Assembly: GCA_965652145.1 (NCBI GenBank) | Contig: CBFGTV010000007.1 | Coordinates: 1-64,000, forward strand | Direction of reading: 5' to 3' | DNA length: 64,000 nucleotides | Source: CBFGTV01 sp965652145 | GTDB lineage: Bacteria > Bacillota > Clostridia > Peptostreptococcales > Natronincolaceae | In this document: piece by piece, positions 41,594 through 50,875 of the stretch | Numbering within the stretch: position 1 is the stretch's first letter | How the letters are laid out: each line of letters opens with the position of its first letter | Made by a program: the position numbers and the translations under genes | Notes under the pieces: generated by a model | The model's database searches: none | Seen by the model: the letters and a program-made list of their open reading frames with translations, nothing else | Told to the model about the DNA's origin: nothing

Positions 41594-43793
41594 ACCCTAT
41601 GAATTAGTGGGCTTAACCCAGGAAGAATATCAAAAAATCATCAATTTCCTAGGGCGTACCCCCAATGAATTAGAGCTGAATATGTATGGTGTAATGTGGT
41701 CGGAGCATTGCAGCTATAAGCATTCAAGGGCCTTATTCAAGCATTTTCCCACCAGTGGCCCCAGGGTTTTACAGGGGCCCGGTGAAAATGCAGGAATTGT
41801 AGATATAGGTGACAATTTAGCCATTGCCATGAAAATTGAAAGCCATAACCACCCCTCTGCCATTGAGCCCTATCAGGGGGCGGCCACAGGGGTAGGGGGA
41901 ATTATTCGAGATATATTTGCCATGGGGGCAAGGCCTATTGCCCTTTTGAATTCACTGCGGTTTGGAGACATTGAAAATAATCGGCGAGTGCAGTACCTAT
42001 TAGACGGAGTGGTGGCGGGAATCGCAGGCTATGGTAACTGCATCGGTATTCCCACCGTCGGAGGGGAAGTGTATTTTAACCATTCCTATAATGGTAATCC
42101 CCTGGTCAATGCCATGTGTGTGGGAATCATCCAGCATGATCAAATTCATCGGGGCAATGCCTCCGGGGTAGGCAACTCCGTAATGTATGTCGGGGCTGCC
42201 ACCGGCCGTGACGGCATGGGGGGAGCCAGCTTTGCCTCTGTAGAGCTGACAGAGGAATCAGAGGAAAAGAAATCTGCCGTTCAGGTGGGGGACCCCTTTA
42301 TGGAGAAGCTACTGATGGAAGCCTGCCTTGAGCTGCTGAAAACTGATTATATTGTAGGCATTCAGGATTTAGGAGCAGCCGGCTTAGCCTCAGCCTGCTG
42401 CGAAACCGCCACCCGGGGGGAAGGCGGAATGGAAATTGATGTACTGAAGGTGCCCCGCCGGGAACGGGGAATGTTGCCCGTTGAGGTGATGATTTCTGAA
42501 TCCCAGGAGAGGATGCTGTTGATCGTTAAGAAGGGAAAAGAGCCTGAGGTTCAAAAGATTGTGGAGAAATGGGGCCTGCATGGTGTAATCATCGGGAAGG
42601 TAACCGATAACAACCGGCTTATTATTAAAGAGGGAGATCAGGTGGTAGGAGACATGCCGGCGGCCAGCCTGGATTCCTCGGGGGCTCCCAAATATGAGCA
42701 GGATTATGAGGTACCGGCCTATTTCTATGAAAAGCAGCATATTAACTTATCTACGATAACAGAACCCCATGACTATAATCCTGTACTGCTAAAGCTTTTA
42801 ACCTCCCCCAACCTGGCCAGCAGAGAGTGGATTTATCGGCAATATGACCACATGGTCAGAACCAATACCGTGGTGAAACCCGGTTCCGATGCAGCCGTGT
42901 TAAGAATCCCTGATACCAACAGGGGAATTGCCCTCACCACTGATTGTAACAGCCGTTACTGCTATTTGAATCCAAGGGAAGGCAGTAAAATTGCTGTGGC
43001 AGAGGCTGCCAGAAACATTGTTGCCAGCGGAGGCAGACCCCTTGCCATTACCGATGGCTTAAACTTTGGTAATCCCGAGAGGGCAGATCGTTACTGGCAG
43101 TTTCGAGAAGGGGTTATGGGAATCAGCGAAGTCTGCCGGGAGCTGGATACCCCCGTTATCAGCGGAAATGTCAGCTTCTATAACGAAACAGAGCAGGAGG
43201 CCATATACCCAACCCCCATTATCGGGATGGTTGGCGTCATTGAAGATGTAAGAAAGGCTTGTACAGCTGCATTCAAGGAAGCGGGGGACCTGGTGCTGAT
43301 GCTGGGGGAAACCAGGGCTGAAATCGGTGGAAGTGAATATTTAGCTCAGATCCATGGAATTGAAGGGGGGCGGATACCCCATTTAAATCTGGCCCTGGAA
43401 AAAAGGGTTCAGAATCTTTTGTTAGAAGCCATTGAGGCAGGGGTGGTGACCTCGGCCCATGATATAAGTGATGGAGGGCTGGCGGTGGCCCTGGCAGAAG
43501 CTGCCATGGGCCATGGGCTGGGGGCAGAAATCAATATTGTCACAGTCCTTAGAAGAGATGAAGCGCTGTTTTCCGAAAGTCAGTCTCGATTTGTCATAAC
43601 CATCAAGACCCAAGACCTGAAGAAACTGGAGGAGAAGCTAAGGGATCATCAAATTCCTTATCAGCTGCTGGGCAGCGTTAAAGGTGAGCATTTAAAAATT
43701 ACCATTAATCATGAAGAAGTGGTGAATTTGCCGGTTAAAGAAATGGAGCAGGCTTGGAGAGGGGCTTTGCAATGTATCATGGAAACCAATTAG
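41586..43793 (+). CDS. purL: FGAM synthase subunit PurL (small type)
   Basis: A 735-residue small-type PurL, which converts FGAR to FGAM with ATP and ammonia from PurQ. Motifs: MWSEHCSYKHSR near residue 36, KIESHNHPSAIEPYQGAATGVGGIIRD near 80, GGEVYFNHSYNGNPLVNAMCVG near 160, IQDLGAAGLASAC near 258 and SAHDISDGGLAVALAEAA near 620. The length of about 740 residues and separate purS/purQ genes are the Bacillus arrangement. It overlaps the start of purF by 22 bases. Confidence 0.97.
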   Translation: MSKPYELVGLTQEEYQKIINFLGRTPNELELNMYGVMWSEHCSYKHSRALFKHFPTSGPRVLQGPGENAGIVDIGDNLAIAMKIESHNHPSAIEPYQGAATGVGGIIRDIFAMGARPIALLNSLRFGDIENNRRVQYLLDGVVAGIAGYGNCIGIPTVGGEVYFNHSYNGNPLVNAMCVGIIQHDQIHRGNASGVGNSVMYVGAATGRDGMGGASFASVELTEESEEKKSAVQVGDPFMEKLLMEACLELLKTDYIVGIQDLGAAGLASACCETATRGEGGMEIDVLKVPRRERGMLPVEVMISESQERMLLIVKKGKEPEVQKIVEKWGLHGVIIGKVTDNNRLIIKEGDQVVGDMPAASLDSSGAPKYEQDYEVPAYFYEKQHINLSTITEPHDYNPVLLKLLTSPNLASREWIYRQYDHMVRTNTVVKPGSDAAVLRIPDTNRGIALTTDCNSRYCYLNPREGSKIAVAEAARNIVASGGRPLAITDGLNFGNPERADRYWQFREGVMGISEVCRELDTPVISGNVSFYNETEQEAIYPTPIIGMVGVIEDVRKACTAAFKEAGDLVLMLGETRAEIGGSEYLAQIHGIEGGRIPHLNLALEKRVQNLLLEAIEAGVVTSAHDISDGGLAVALAEAAMGHGLGAEINIVTVLRRDEALFSESQSRFVITIKTQDLKKLEEKLRDHQIPYQLLGSVKGEHLKITINHEEVVNLPVKEMEQAWRGALQCIMETN

Positions 43794-45199
43794 ACAAATT
43801 AAAAGAGGAATGTGGCGTGGTGGGAATCTATCACAGTCGTAAGGATAACATCTCTAAAATGATCTATTATGGATTGTATGCCCTGCAGCACCGGGGGCAG
43901 GAAAGTGCGGGAATCGCCACCAATGACGGCCTCAGAACCCATTATCATAAGGCCATGGGTCTGGTGCCGGAGGTCTTTAACGATGACAGCTTTAATCGGC
44001 TGCCCGGGCATATAGGCATTGGCCATGTTCGCTATTCCACAACGGGGGAAAGCTACGTGGAAAATGCCCAGCCCCTGGTGGTACGTTATCGAGGCGGCAG
44101 TATTGCCCTGGCCCACAATGGTAATTTGGTCAATGCCTCCCTATTAAGAAGACGACTGGAGGACGACGGTGTGGTTTTCCAAACCTCCATTGACAGTGAG
44201 GTTTTGGTGAATCTGATTGCCCGTTACAGCAACGAAGGGATTCAATATGCCATTGAACGAACCATGGAGCTGGTGAAGGGTGCCTATGCCCTGGTGGTAA
44301 TGACCGAGGAGGGGCTAGTCGGGGTTCGAGACCCATTGGGCCTGAGGCCCCTCTGTATTGGCAGACTGGAGGCTGGCTATGTATTGGCCTCTGAAAGCTG
44401 TGCCCTGGATATCCTCGGGGCAGAATTTATTCGAGATGTGGCCCCGGGGGAAATTGTGACAATTAACGAAAAGGGTATGACCATCAAACAGCTTCAGACA
44501 GAAAGAAGGGCCTCTTGTATTTTTGAATATATCTATTTTGCCAGACCCGACAGCATAGTAGATGGGGTCAGCGTATATCAGGCCAGAAAAAATGCAGGAA
44601 GGGTATTGGCTAAGGAGCATCCGGCAGAGGTCGATGTGGTGGTGGCGGTACCTGACACCTCGATTCCTTCGGCGGTTGGCTATGCTGAGGCGGCAGGAAT
44701 TGACTATGGTGAGGGCTTGATCAAAAATCGGTATGTGGGGAGAACCTTTATCCAGCCAGAGCAATCCCTCAGGGAAATGGCCGTTAGATTAAAACTGAAT
44801 CCCCTAAAGCAAAATGTGGTCGGAAAACGAATTGTCATGATTGACGATTCCATTGTACGGGGTACCACCAGTAAACAGATTGTCAGCAGTCTAAGACGGG
44901 CCGGTGCCAAGGAGGTTCACGTTCGGGTCAGCTCGCCGCCGGTGGCCTATGGCTGCTATTTCGGTATTGATACCCCTGATCGAAACCAACTGATAGGCGC
45001 CATTAAAACAGTAGAGCAAATAAGAAGAGCCATAGGGGCCGACAGCCTGGGCTTTATCAGCCTGCCAGGCTTAATTCAGGCTACTGGTCTTCCGGCAGCC
45101 CATTTTTGTACGGCATGCTTTAACGGTGATTATCCCCTGGAGGTACCAGCGGGAAAGCCAAGGCAGGTATTTGAAAGGTTAGAAGGGAGCGGGCACTAA
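43772..45199 (+). CDS. purF: Amidophosphoribosyltransferase (Fe-S, propeptide type)
   Basis: A 475-residue PurF, catalysing the first step of purine synthesis from PRPP and glutamine. I choose the ATG at 43772 behind GGAGAGGGG. The catalytic cysteine is in EECGVVGIYH, so a 13-residue propeptide (MYHGNQLDKLKEE) should be removed. Cysteines in RASCIFEYIYFARPDS, VAYGCYFGIDTPD and HFCTACFNGDYP correspond to the four [4Fe-4S] ligands of B. subtilis PurF, which make the enzyme oxygen-sensitive. The PRPP loop IVMIDDSIVRGTTSKQIV is near 345. It overlaps purL and touches purM. Confidence 0.97.
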   Translation: MYHGNQLDKLKEECGVVGIYHSRKDNISKMIYYGLYALQHRGQESAGIATNDGLRTHYHKAMGLVPEVFNDDSFNRLPGHIGIGHVRYSTTGESYVENAQPLVVRYRGGSIALAHNGNLVNASLLRRRLEDDGVVFQTSIDSEVLVNLIARYSNEGIQYAIERTMELVKGAYALVVMTEEGLVGVRDPLGLRPLCIGRLEAGYVLASESCALDILGAEFIRDVAPGEIVTINEKGMTIKQLQTERRASCIFEYIYFARPDSIVDGVSVYQARKNAGRVLAKEHPAEVDVVVAVPDTSIPSAVGYAEAAGIDYGEGLIKNRYVGRTFIQPEQSLREMAVRLKLNPLKQNVVGKRIVMIDDSIVRGTTSKQIVSSLRRAGAKEVHVRVSSPPVAYGCYFGIDTPDRNQLIGAIKTVEQIRRAIGADSLGFISLPGLIQATGLPAAHFCTACFNGDYPLEVPAGKPRQVFERLEGSGH

Positions 45200-46236
45200 T
45201 GGATGGATTAACCTATCGAGATGCGGGCGTAGATGTAGAAGAGGGACAAAGGGCAGTGGAATTAATGAAGCAGCATGTAAAGGCCACCTTCAATAAAAGC
45301 GTATTGACGGGGTTAGGGGGCTTTGGGGGCCTCTTTAAGCCCGATTTAACCGGCCTAAGGTCACCGGTCTTGGTGGCTGGAACCGATGGCGTGGGCACTA
45401 AGCTAAAGCTGGCCTTTATGACGGGTCGCCACGATACCATTGGTCAGGATTGTGTAGCCATGTGTGTTAATGATATTCTCTGCCAAGGGGCCAAGCCGTT
45501 GTTTTTTCTTGATTATATCGCATCTGGAAGGCTTCAGGCAGAAAGGGCAGCAGAAATTGTTGGGGGAATTGCCCGGGGGTGCCAACTGGCAGGTTGTGCT
45601 TTAATTGGGGGAGAAACGGCAGAAATGCCTGGCTTTTATCCCGAAGGGGAATACGATGTGGCGGGCTTTGCCCTGGGAATTGTAGACGAAGCTAAAATCA
45701 TAACAGGGGCCGACATAGAAGCGGGGGATGTCATCATTGGTATTGCCTCCAGCGGGCTCCATAGTAACGGCTACTCCCTTGTCAGAAAGCTTTTCTTCCA
45801 GGAGCTGAGCATGACTATTGAAGATCAGCCGCCTGGCTTTTCAAAAAGCCTTGGGGAAGTATTGCTGACGCCCACGAAAATCTATGTAAAACCAGTATTG
45901 GAATTGATTAAGGAAATAAACGTAAAGGGCCTTGTCCATATCACCGGGGGAGGCTTTTATGAGAATGTACCAAGGATTTTACCCGGCAATGTAACGGCTG
46001 CCATTCAACTGGGTACCTGGGAAATTCCACAGATATTTCAATTGATTCAGGAAAAGGGAAAGATAGATGAAGGGGAAATGTACAAAACCTTTAATATGGG
46101 AATCGGCATGATGGCAGTTGTAAGGCAGCAGGATGCAGAAGGGGCCCTGGAAATCATCAGAGGCCAGGGGGAGGCAGCAGAAATTATTGGTCAAATCGTT
46201 GAAGGGGATGGACAGGTGATGCTATGCCGGGAATAA
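45199..46236 (+). CDS. purM: AIR synthetase
   Basis: A 345-residue phosphoribosylformylglycinamidine cyclo-ligase. Seen: TYRDAGVDVEEGQRAVELMK at the start, LVAGTDGVGTKLKLAF near 58, DCVAMCVNDILCQGAKPLFFLDYIASG near 85 and GETAEMPGFYPEGEYDVAGFALG near 134. The start shares an A with the purF stop (TAATG), so the genes are coupled. Normal length. Confidence 0.97.
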   Translation: MDGLTYRDAGVDVEEGQRAVELMKQHVKATFNKSVLTGLGGFGGLFKPDLTGLRSPVLVAGTDGVGTKLKLAFMTGRHDTIGQDCVAMCVNDILCQGAKPLFFLDYIASGRLQAERAAEIVGGIARGCQLAGCALIGGETAEMPGFYPEGEYDVAGFALGIVDEAKIITGADIEAGDVIIGIASSGLHSNGYSLVRKLFFQELSMTIEDQPPGFSKSLGEVLLTPTKIYVKPVLELIKEINVKGLVHITGGGFYENVPRILPGNVTAAIQLGTWEIPQIFQLIQEKGKIDEGEMYKTFNMGIGMMAVVRQQDAEGALEIIRGQGEAAEIIGQIVEGDGQVMLCRE

Positions 46237-46862
46237 GAATTGCGGTACTGATATCGGGGGGCGGCAGTAACCTTCAGGCCTTGCTTGACCATATTAAGGC
46301 GGGGAAAATTAATGGACAGGTAAGTCTGGTTATTTCCAGCAACAGCCAGGCCTATGGCCTTGAGCGGGCCAGGGCGGCGGGAATCGAAACTGCTGTAATT
46401 GATCGAAAAAGTTATCCCGGGCCATCTCAAAGGGAAGGGGCCCTATTAAAGCAATTGAGGGAAAAATCAATCGATTTGGTGGTTTTGGCGGGCTATCTTG
46501 AAATCCTATCGAAGGGGGTTATTGAGGCCTTTCAAAATAAAATCATAAATATTCATCCCTCCCTTTTGCCAAGCTTTTCGGGTAAGGGCTATTATGGTAT
46601 ACGGGTTCATCAGGCGGCCATAGAACGGGGGGTGAAGGTTTCGGGGGCAACGGTGCATTTCGTCAACGAAGAAACCGACGGTGGCCCAATCATTCTACAG
46701 CAAACCGTAGCAGTCGACTTTCAGGATGATGCCGTGCTACTTCAGAAAAAGGTGCTGGCGGTTGAGCATGAAATTTTACCCAGGGCCGTACAGCTGTTTG
46801 CCCAGGGGAAATTACAGATAGAACAAAATAAAGTTTTGATTAAAGAAAAGAGGGTGAAGTGA
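46224..46862 (+). CDS. purN: GAR transformylase PurN
   Basis: A 212-residue glycinamide ribonucleotide formyltransferase using 10-formyl-THF. Seen: RIAVLISGGGSNLQALLDHI at the start, the active-site Asn-His-Asp set in NIHPSLLPSFSG near 108, GVKVSGATVHFVNEETDGGPII near 133. It overlaps purM by 13 bases and purH by one. Family length is about 190-215 residues. Confidence 0.97.
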   Translation: MPGIRIAVLISGGGSNLQALLDHIKAGKINGQVSLVISSNSQAYGLERARAAGIETAVIDRKSYPGPSQREGALLKQLREKSIDLVVLAGYLEILSKGVIEAFQNKIINIHPSLLPSFSGKGYYGIRVHQAAIERGVKVSGATVHFVNEETDGGPIILQQTVAVDFQDDAVLLQKKVLAVEHEILPRAVQLFAQGKLQIEQNKVLIKEKRVK

Positions 46863-48391
46863 TGATTAGACGAGCATTACTTAGTGTATCAGATAAGCGG
46901 GGAATGGTGGAGCTGGCTAAAGCCCTGGAGGAAATGGGAGTATCACTTTTATCCACCGGTGGAACAGCCAAACTGCTGAGGGAAGCGGGGGTATCGGTGA
47001 TGGATGTGTCGGAGGCAACTGGCTTTCCTGAGTGCCTGGATGGCAGGGTAAAGACTCTGCATCCAGCCATCCATGGAGGGATTTTGGCTATCCGGGATAA
47101 TGAAGCCCATATGGAAACCCTTAAGAAAATGGATATTGAACCCATTGATCTAATCGTGGTCAATCTATATCCCTTTAAGGAAACCATATTAAAGCCCGGT
47201 GTAACCCAGGAGGAGGCCATCGAAAATATTGATATTGGAGGCCCCGCCATGCTCCGGTCGGCGGCTAAAAATTACCAGGATGTAACGGTGGTGGTGAATC
47301 CTGAGGATTACGGCAAGGTATTGGCAGAGCTGGGAGAAATGGGCCATACCACCTTAGAAACCCGTTATGAGCTGGCCAAAAAGGTCTTTCAGCATACCGC
47401 CCATTACGACACCATGATCGCAAGCTATTTGAGCAGAAATGATGTTGAGTTTCCAGAAACCCTGACCCTAACCTATGAAAGGGTGCAGAATCTGCGCTAT
47501 GGTGAGAATCCTCACCAGCAGGGGGCCTTTTATCAGGATGTACTGCGAAGGCCCGGTACCCTGGCCGATGCCAGGCAGCTCCAGGGAAAGGAGCTGTCCT
47601 TTAATAACATTAACGATGTCAATGGGGCCCTACAGCTTTTAAAGGAATTCAGCGAGCCCACTGTGGTGGCTGTAAAGCATACAAACCCTTGTGGTGTAGC
47701 GTCAGGAGACACCATATATGAGGCCTATCAAAGGACCTATGAAGCCGATTCCCTGTCCATTTTCGGGGGAATCATTGCTGTTAATCGGGAAATCGACAAA
47801 CAAACGGCCGAGGCCATGAAAATGGTATTTTTAGAGGTAATTATTGCCCCCAGCTTTACAGCCGAAGCCCTGGCGGTATTTCAAGAAAAGAAAAACCTAC
47901 GGCTGCTGCAATTAGACAATATTGATCAGATCAATGGGAGAGATTACGACCTGAAACGGGTGGCCGGTGGGCTGTTAATACAAAATTCGGACGCCTCCCT
48001 AATGGCAGGCTGTGAAACGGTGACAGACCGTTCTCCCTCGGCCCAGGAGCTAAATGATTTGGAATTTGCCTTTAAGGTTGTCAAGCATATTAAATCCAAT
48101 GCCATCGTCATTGTAAAAAATCAGCAGACCCTGGCCATTGGTCCGGGGCAAACAAGCCGAATTTGGGCCCTTGAAAATGCCCTCCGGCAGTCTCAGCATT
48201 CCCTAGAGGGCAGCGTTTTAGCCTCAGATGCCTTTTTTCCCTTTAGGGATTGTGTCGATGCCGCAGTTAAGGCTGGCATTAGGGCTATCATTCAACCTGG
48301 GGGCTCTGTTAAAGACCAGCAGTCCATAGAGGCCTGTAACGAGGCAGGGATCGCCATGGTCTTTACGGGCATGAGACATTTTAAGCACTAA
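46862..48391 (+). CDS. purH: Bifunctional AICAR transformylase / IMP cyclohydrolase
   Basis: A 509-residue enzyme for the last two steps to IMP. The cyclohydrolase domain (1-190) has LLSTGGTAKLLREAGV and GRVKTLHPAIHGGIL. The transformylase domain has LRYGENPHQQGAFY near 213, VAVKHTNPCGVASG near 272 with the catalytic Lys-His pair, and the C-terminal IRAIIQPGGSVKDQQSI. ATG 46862 is preferred to the GTG just before it; the stop of purN (TGA) overlaps by one base. A 64-base gap then leads to purD. Confidence 0.97.
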   Translation: MIRRALLSVSDKRGMVELAKALEEMGVSLLSTGGTAKLLREAGVSVMDVSEATGFPECLDGRVKTLHPAIHGGILAIRDNEAHMETLKKMDIEPIDLIVVNLYPFKETILKPGVTQEEAIENIDIGGPAMLRSAAKNYQDVTVVVNPEDYGKVLAELGEMGHTTLETRYELAKKVFQHTAHYDTMIASYLSRNDVEFPETLTLTYERVQNLRYGENPHQQGAFYQDVLRRPGTLADARQLQGKELSFNNINDVNGALQLLKEFSEPTVVAVKHTNPCGVASGDTIYEAYQRTYEADSLSIFGGIIAVNREIDKQTAEAMKMVFLEVIIAPSFTAEALAVFQEKKNLRLLQLDNIDQINGRDYDLKRVAGGLLIQNSDASLMAGCETVTDRSPSAQELNDLEFAFKVVKHIKSNAIVIVKNQQTLAIGPGQTSRIWALENALRQSQHSLEGSVLASDAFFPFRDCVDAAVKAGIRAIIQPGGSVKDQQSIEACNEAGIAMVFTGMRHFKH

Positions 48392-48455
48392 ACGGTGAAA
48401 AAACCTCAGTTTGATTGACATTATGTTATAAAATGGAAGCGAGGCGGGTGATAGG

Positions 48456-49706
48456 ATGAAAATACTGGTGATTGGTGGCGGGGGCAGGGAGCATGCCCTG
48501 GTCTGGAAGCTCAAGCAAAGCCCTCTGATAACGGATATTTACTGTGCCCCAGGGAATCCTGGCATAGCCAGGCTTGCAAAATGTGTCAATATTAATCCCG
48601 AGGAAATTATGTCTCTGGTCGAATTTTCCCGGGAAATAGGAATCGATATGACGATTGTCGGACCGGAGCTTCCCCTGGTGTCGGGAATTGTTGACTCCTT
48701 TAGGTCGGCCGGGTTAAATATTATCGGTCCAACTGCCCATGGGGCCCGTCTGGAGGGCAGCAAGGCCTTTTCAAAGGAATTTATGGAGCGTTATAAAATT
48801 CCCACTGCCAAATATAAAAAGGTAAGCAGCCTTCAAGGGGGACTGGAAGCCCTAAAGGATTTTTCTCTGCCGGTGGTGGTGAAGGCCGATGGACTGGCGG
48901 CAGGAAAAGGAGTAATCATTTGCCAGAGTCAGGAAGAAGCCCAAGGGGCCTTAGAAGATATATTGACAAGGAAGATTTTTGGTCAGGCTGGACAGCAGGT
49001 GGTTTTAGAGGAGTTTTTAGAGGGAACCGAAACCTCAATTCTTTGCTTTGTGGACGGAAAAACTATTGTCCCTATGGTCAGCAGCCAAGACCATAAACGA
49101 ATTTATGATGGAGACCAGGGGCCCAATACTGGGGGCATGGGCACCTATTCTCCTAGTTACAGCTATACGCAAGAGGTGGCTAAGCAGGTGGAAAAGGCCA
49201 TACTGATACCCACCCTGAAGGGAATCCAGGCAGAAAGGATGGACTTCAGGGGAATTCTCTTTGTGGGCTTGATGTTAACCACAAAGGGGCCAAAGGTACT
49301 GGAATATAATGTACGCTTTGGCGACCCCGAAACCCAGGTGGTTATTCCCAGGCTTAAAACAGATCTGGTGGTAATCTTTCAGCATATGCTTCAGGATCGT
49401 TTGAATGAGCTGCCTATTCAGTGGCATGAGACAGCGGCGGTTTGTGTCGTCTTAGCCTCCGGTGGGTATCCCAAGGAATACCAGAAGGGGCTTCCTATTG
49501 AAATGGTCGAGGATGAAGAGGATCTTGTGGTTTTTCATGCTGGAACACAGCTAAAGGATGGGTGCCTGGTAACCAATGGGGGCCGAGTGCTGGGAATCAC
49601 CGCATTAGGAGAAACCATTGAGACGGCCAGAAAAAAGGCCTATGGGGCAGTGGAAAAAATCAAATTTAATGGCAAAATCTATCGAAAAGATATCGCATTA
49701 AAATAG
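48456..49706 (+). CDS. purD: GAR synthetase PurD
   Basis: A 416-residue ATP-grasp enzyme joining phosphoribosylamine to glycine. Seen: MKILVIGGGGREHALVWKL at the start, TIVGPELPLVSGIVDSFR near 67, VVVKADGLAAGKGVIIC near 140, DHKRIYDGDQGPNTGGMGTYSP near 210 and YNVRFGDPETQVVIPRL near 285. The last gene of the pur operon, preceded by GAGGCGGGTG. purB is not in the window and must lie elsewhere. Confidence 0.97.
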   Translation: MKILVIGGGGREHALVWKLKQSPLITDIYCAPGNPGIARLAKCVNINPEEIMSLVEFSREIGIDMTIVGPELPLVSGIVDSFRSAGLNIIGPTAHGARLEGSKAFSKEFMERYKIPTAKYKKVSSLQGGLEALKDFSLPVVVKADGLAAGKGVIICQSQEEAQGALEDILTRKIFGQAGQQVVLEEFLEGTETSILCFVDGKTIVPMVSSQDHKRIYDGDQGPNTGGMGTYSPSYSYTQEVAKQVEKAILIPTLKGIQAERMDFRGILFVGLMLTTKGPKVLEYNVRFGDPETQVVIPRLKTDLVVIFQHMLQDRLNELPIQWHETAAVCVVLASGGYPKEYQKGLPIEMVEDEEDLVVFHAGTQLKDGCLVTNGGRVLGITALGETIETARKKAYGAVEKIKFNGKIYRKDIALK

Positions 49707-49710
49707 TTCA

Positions 49711-49733
49711 AAGGCCGGGGGATCCCCGGCCTT
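49711..49733 (+). terminator. Terminator of the pur operon
   Basis: A perfect 10-bp GC-rich stem AAGGCCGGGG/CCCCGGCCTT with loop GAT. The T-run is weak (TTGATTAAT). Confidence 0.75.
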
Positions 49734-49746
49734 GATTAATGAAATC

Positions 49747-49775
49747 TTGACAAATGAGCGTAAATTGTATACAAT
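49747..49775 (+). promoter_or_regulatory. Promoter of the S4 paralog gene
   Basis: TTGACA at 49747-49752, 17-base spacer and TACAAT at 49770-49775, a near-consensus sigma-A promoter. The -10 lies within the palindrome ATTGTATACAAT. Confidence 0.88.
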
Positions 49776-49781
49776 AATAAT

Positions 49782-49800
49782 GAAAATGACATTCATTATC
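49782..49800. promoter_or_regulatory. Fur-family box at the S4 paralog promoter (16 of 19)
   Basis: GAAAATGACATTCATTATC matches the 19-bp Fur consensus GATAATGATAATCATTATC at 16 positions. It starts seven bases after the -10, over the expected transcription start, the normal place for repression. Confidence 0.65.
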
Positions 49801-49840
49801 AATGCTTTAAATATATATTAAATTAGAAAGGAGGAATTCA

Positions 49841-50437
49841 ATGGCAAATATGAAGGGCCCAAGATTTAAGCAATGCAGAAGATTGGGGGTAAATGTATAC
49901 GGTCACCCCAAGGCCATGAATCGGGCCACCAAGGGAAGCAGCAGGGCAGATGGCAAGCTTTCCACCTATGGGCGGCAGCTATTGGAAAAGCAAAAATTAA
50001 AGGCCTATTACGGCGTTTTGGAAAGGCAGTTTAGACGATATGTCGAAGGGGCTAAAAAAAGTCAGGAAATGACTGGAGATGCCCTGTTAAAGCTACTGGA
50101 ATGTCGATTAGATAACCTGGTTTATCGATTGGGCTTTGCAAAATCCATCAGACAAGCCAGACAAATGGTTAGTCATGGCCATATTATCGTTAACGGAAAT
50201 AAGGTAGACCGCCCGTCCTTTGAAGTAAAGGCAGGGGATGAAATCGCCCTGGCTGAAAAATCAAAGCATGTAGAGCTGTTTGCTGAAAATTTTCAAGAGG
50301 CTGGCTTTGTGAGTCTGCCCTACCTTGAAAAGAAACACCAAAAAAAGGCTGGAATCCTTATTAAAATACCCGAAAAGCATGAGATACCAATAGAAATACA
50401 AGAGAATTTGGTAGTGGAATTCTACGCTACCCGATAA
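49841..50437 (+). CDS. rpsD: Ribosomal protein S4 paralog, zinc-ligand-free (C-) form
   Basis: A 198-residue S4. The N-terminus PRFKQCRRLGVNVYGHPKAMNR keeps one cysteine, so the four-cysteine zinc knuckle of C+ S4 proteins is absent. The S4 core is intact: KLKAYYGVLERQFRRYVEGA near 50, and the RNA-binding S4 domain LLECRLDNLVYRLGFAKSIRQARQMVSHGHIIVNG near 85. It is a lone gene, outside the usual rpsM-rpsK-rpsD-rpoA cluster, with its own promoter and a Fur-family operator. This suggests a condition-specific paralog made under metal shortage; it could also be the sole S4 gene. Confidence 0.93.
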   Translation: MANMKGPRFKQCRRLGVNVYGHPKAMNRATKGSSRADGKLSTYGRQLLEKQKLKAYYGVLERQFRRYVEGAKKSQEMTGDALLKLLECRLDNLVYRLGFAKSIRQARQMVSHGHIIVNGNKVDRPSFEVKAGDEIALAEKSKHVELFAENFQEAGFVSLPYLEKKHQKKAGILIKIPEKHEIPIEIQENLVVEFYATR

Positions 50438-50875
50438 GGCCTCCTGTTAGGGTAAAGTAGAAAAAAAGATATCGATATTTTCAATTTTAAAATAACCTTT
50501 AATGGGTTGACTTTAAAATATTTTTAAAACTGATGAAACAGGTTTATTATTGATTAAGTAAAGCAAGGAAATTGAGATTTTTCTTTTACTGAAGCATTAT
50601 CATATTTTAAATTTGAACAAAATTTAATTATTTTTGGATAAACCTTGATTTAATGGGAAAATATCGATGTTGATTATAATTTTAGACAATAAAAATAGGA
50701 TGGGTATAAGAAATAGAACAAAGCATTTTCAATAACTTGAAAGTGCTTTTCTTTTTTCATCTAAAAAAACTAGATTTTTATACAAATTTGTAAAAAAATA
50801 CAAATATTTATGGTATAATTGTAATCAAATAAGAAAAATTTCAGTTAATTTTATGAAAAGGGGGAAGAATGCTTT
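50438..50875. other. AT-rich gap with terminator and operator, no gene seen
   Basis: A stem AAAGCA-T-TTTCAA / TTGAAA-G-TGCTTT (50720-50747) with T-rich tail is the terminator for S4. Upstream bases 50445-50719 are AT-rich with no frame carrying a ribosome binding site. The operator and promoter for the next gene follow at 50781-50819. Confidence 0.6.
50781..50819 (+). promoter_or_regulatory. Palindromic operator and -10 of the HTH-TPR gene
   Basis: A perfect palindrome TACAAATTTGTA (50781-50792), a related TACAAATATTTA (50799-50810) and TATAAT (50814-50819). The palindrome overlaps where the -35 should be and no good -35 exists, which would suit activation or autoregulation by the HTH protein. 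Confidence 0.45.
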
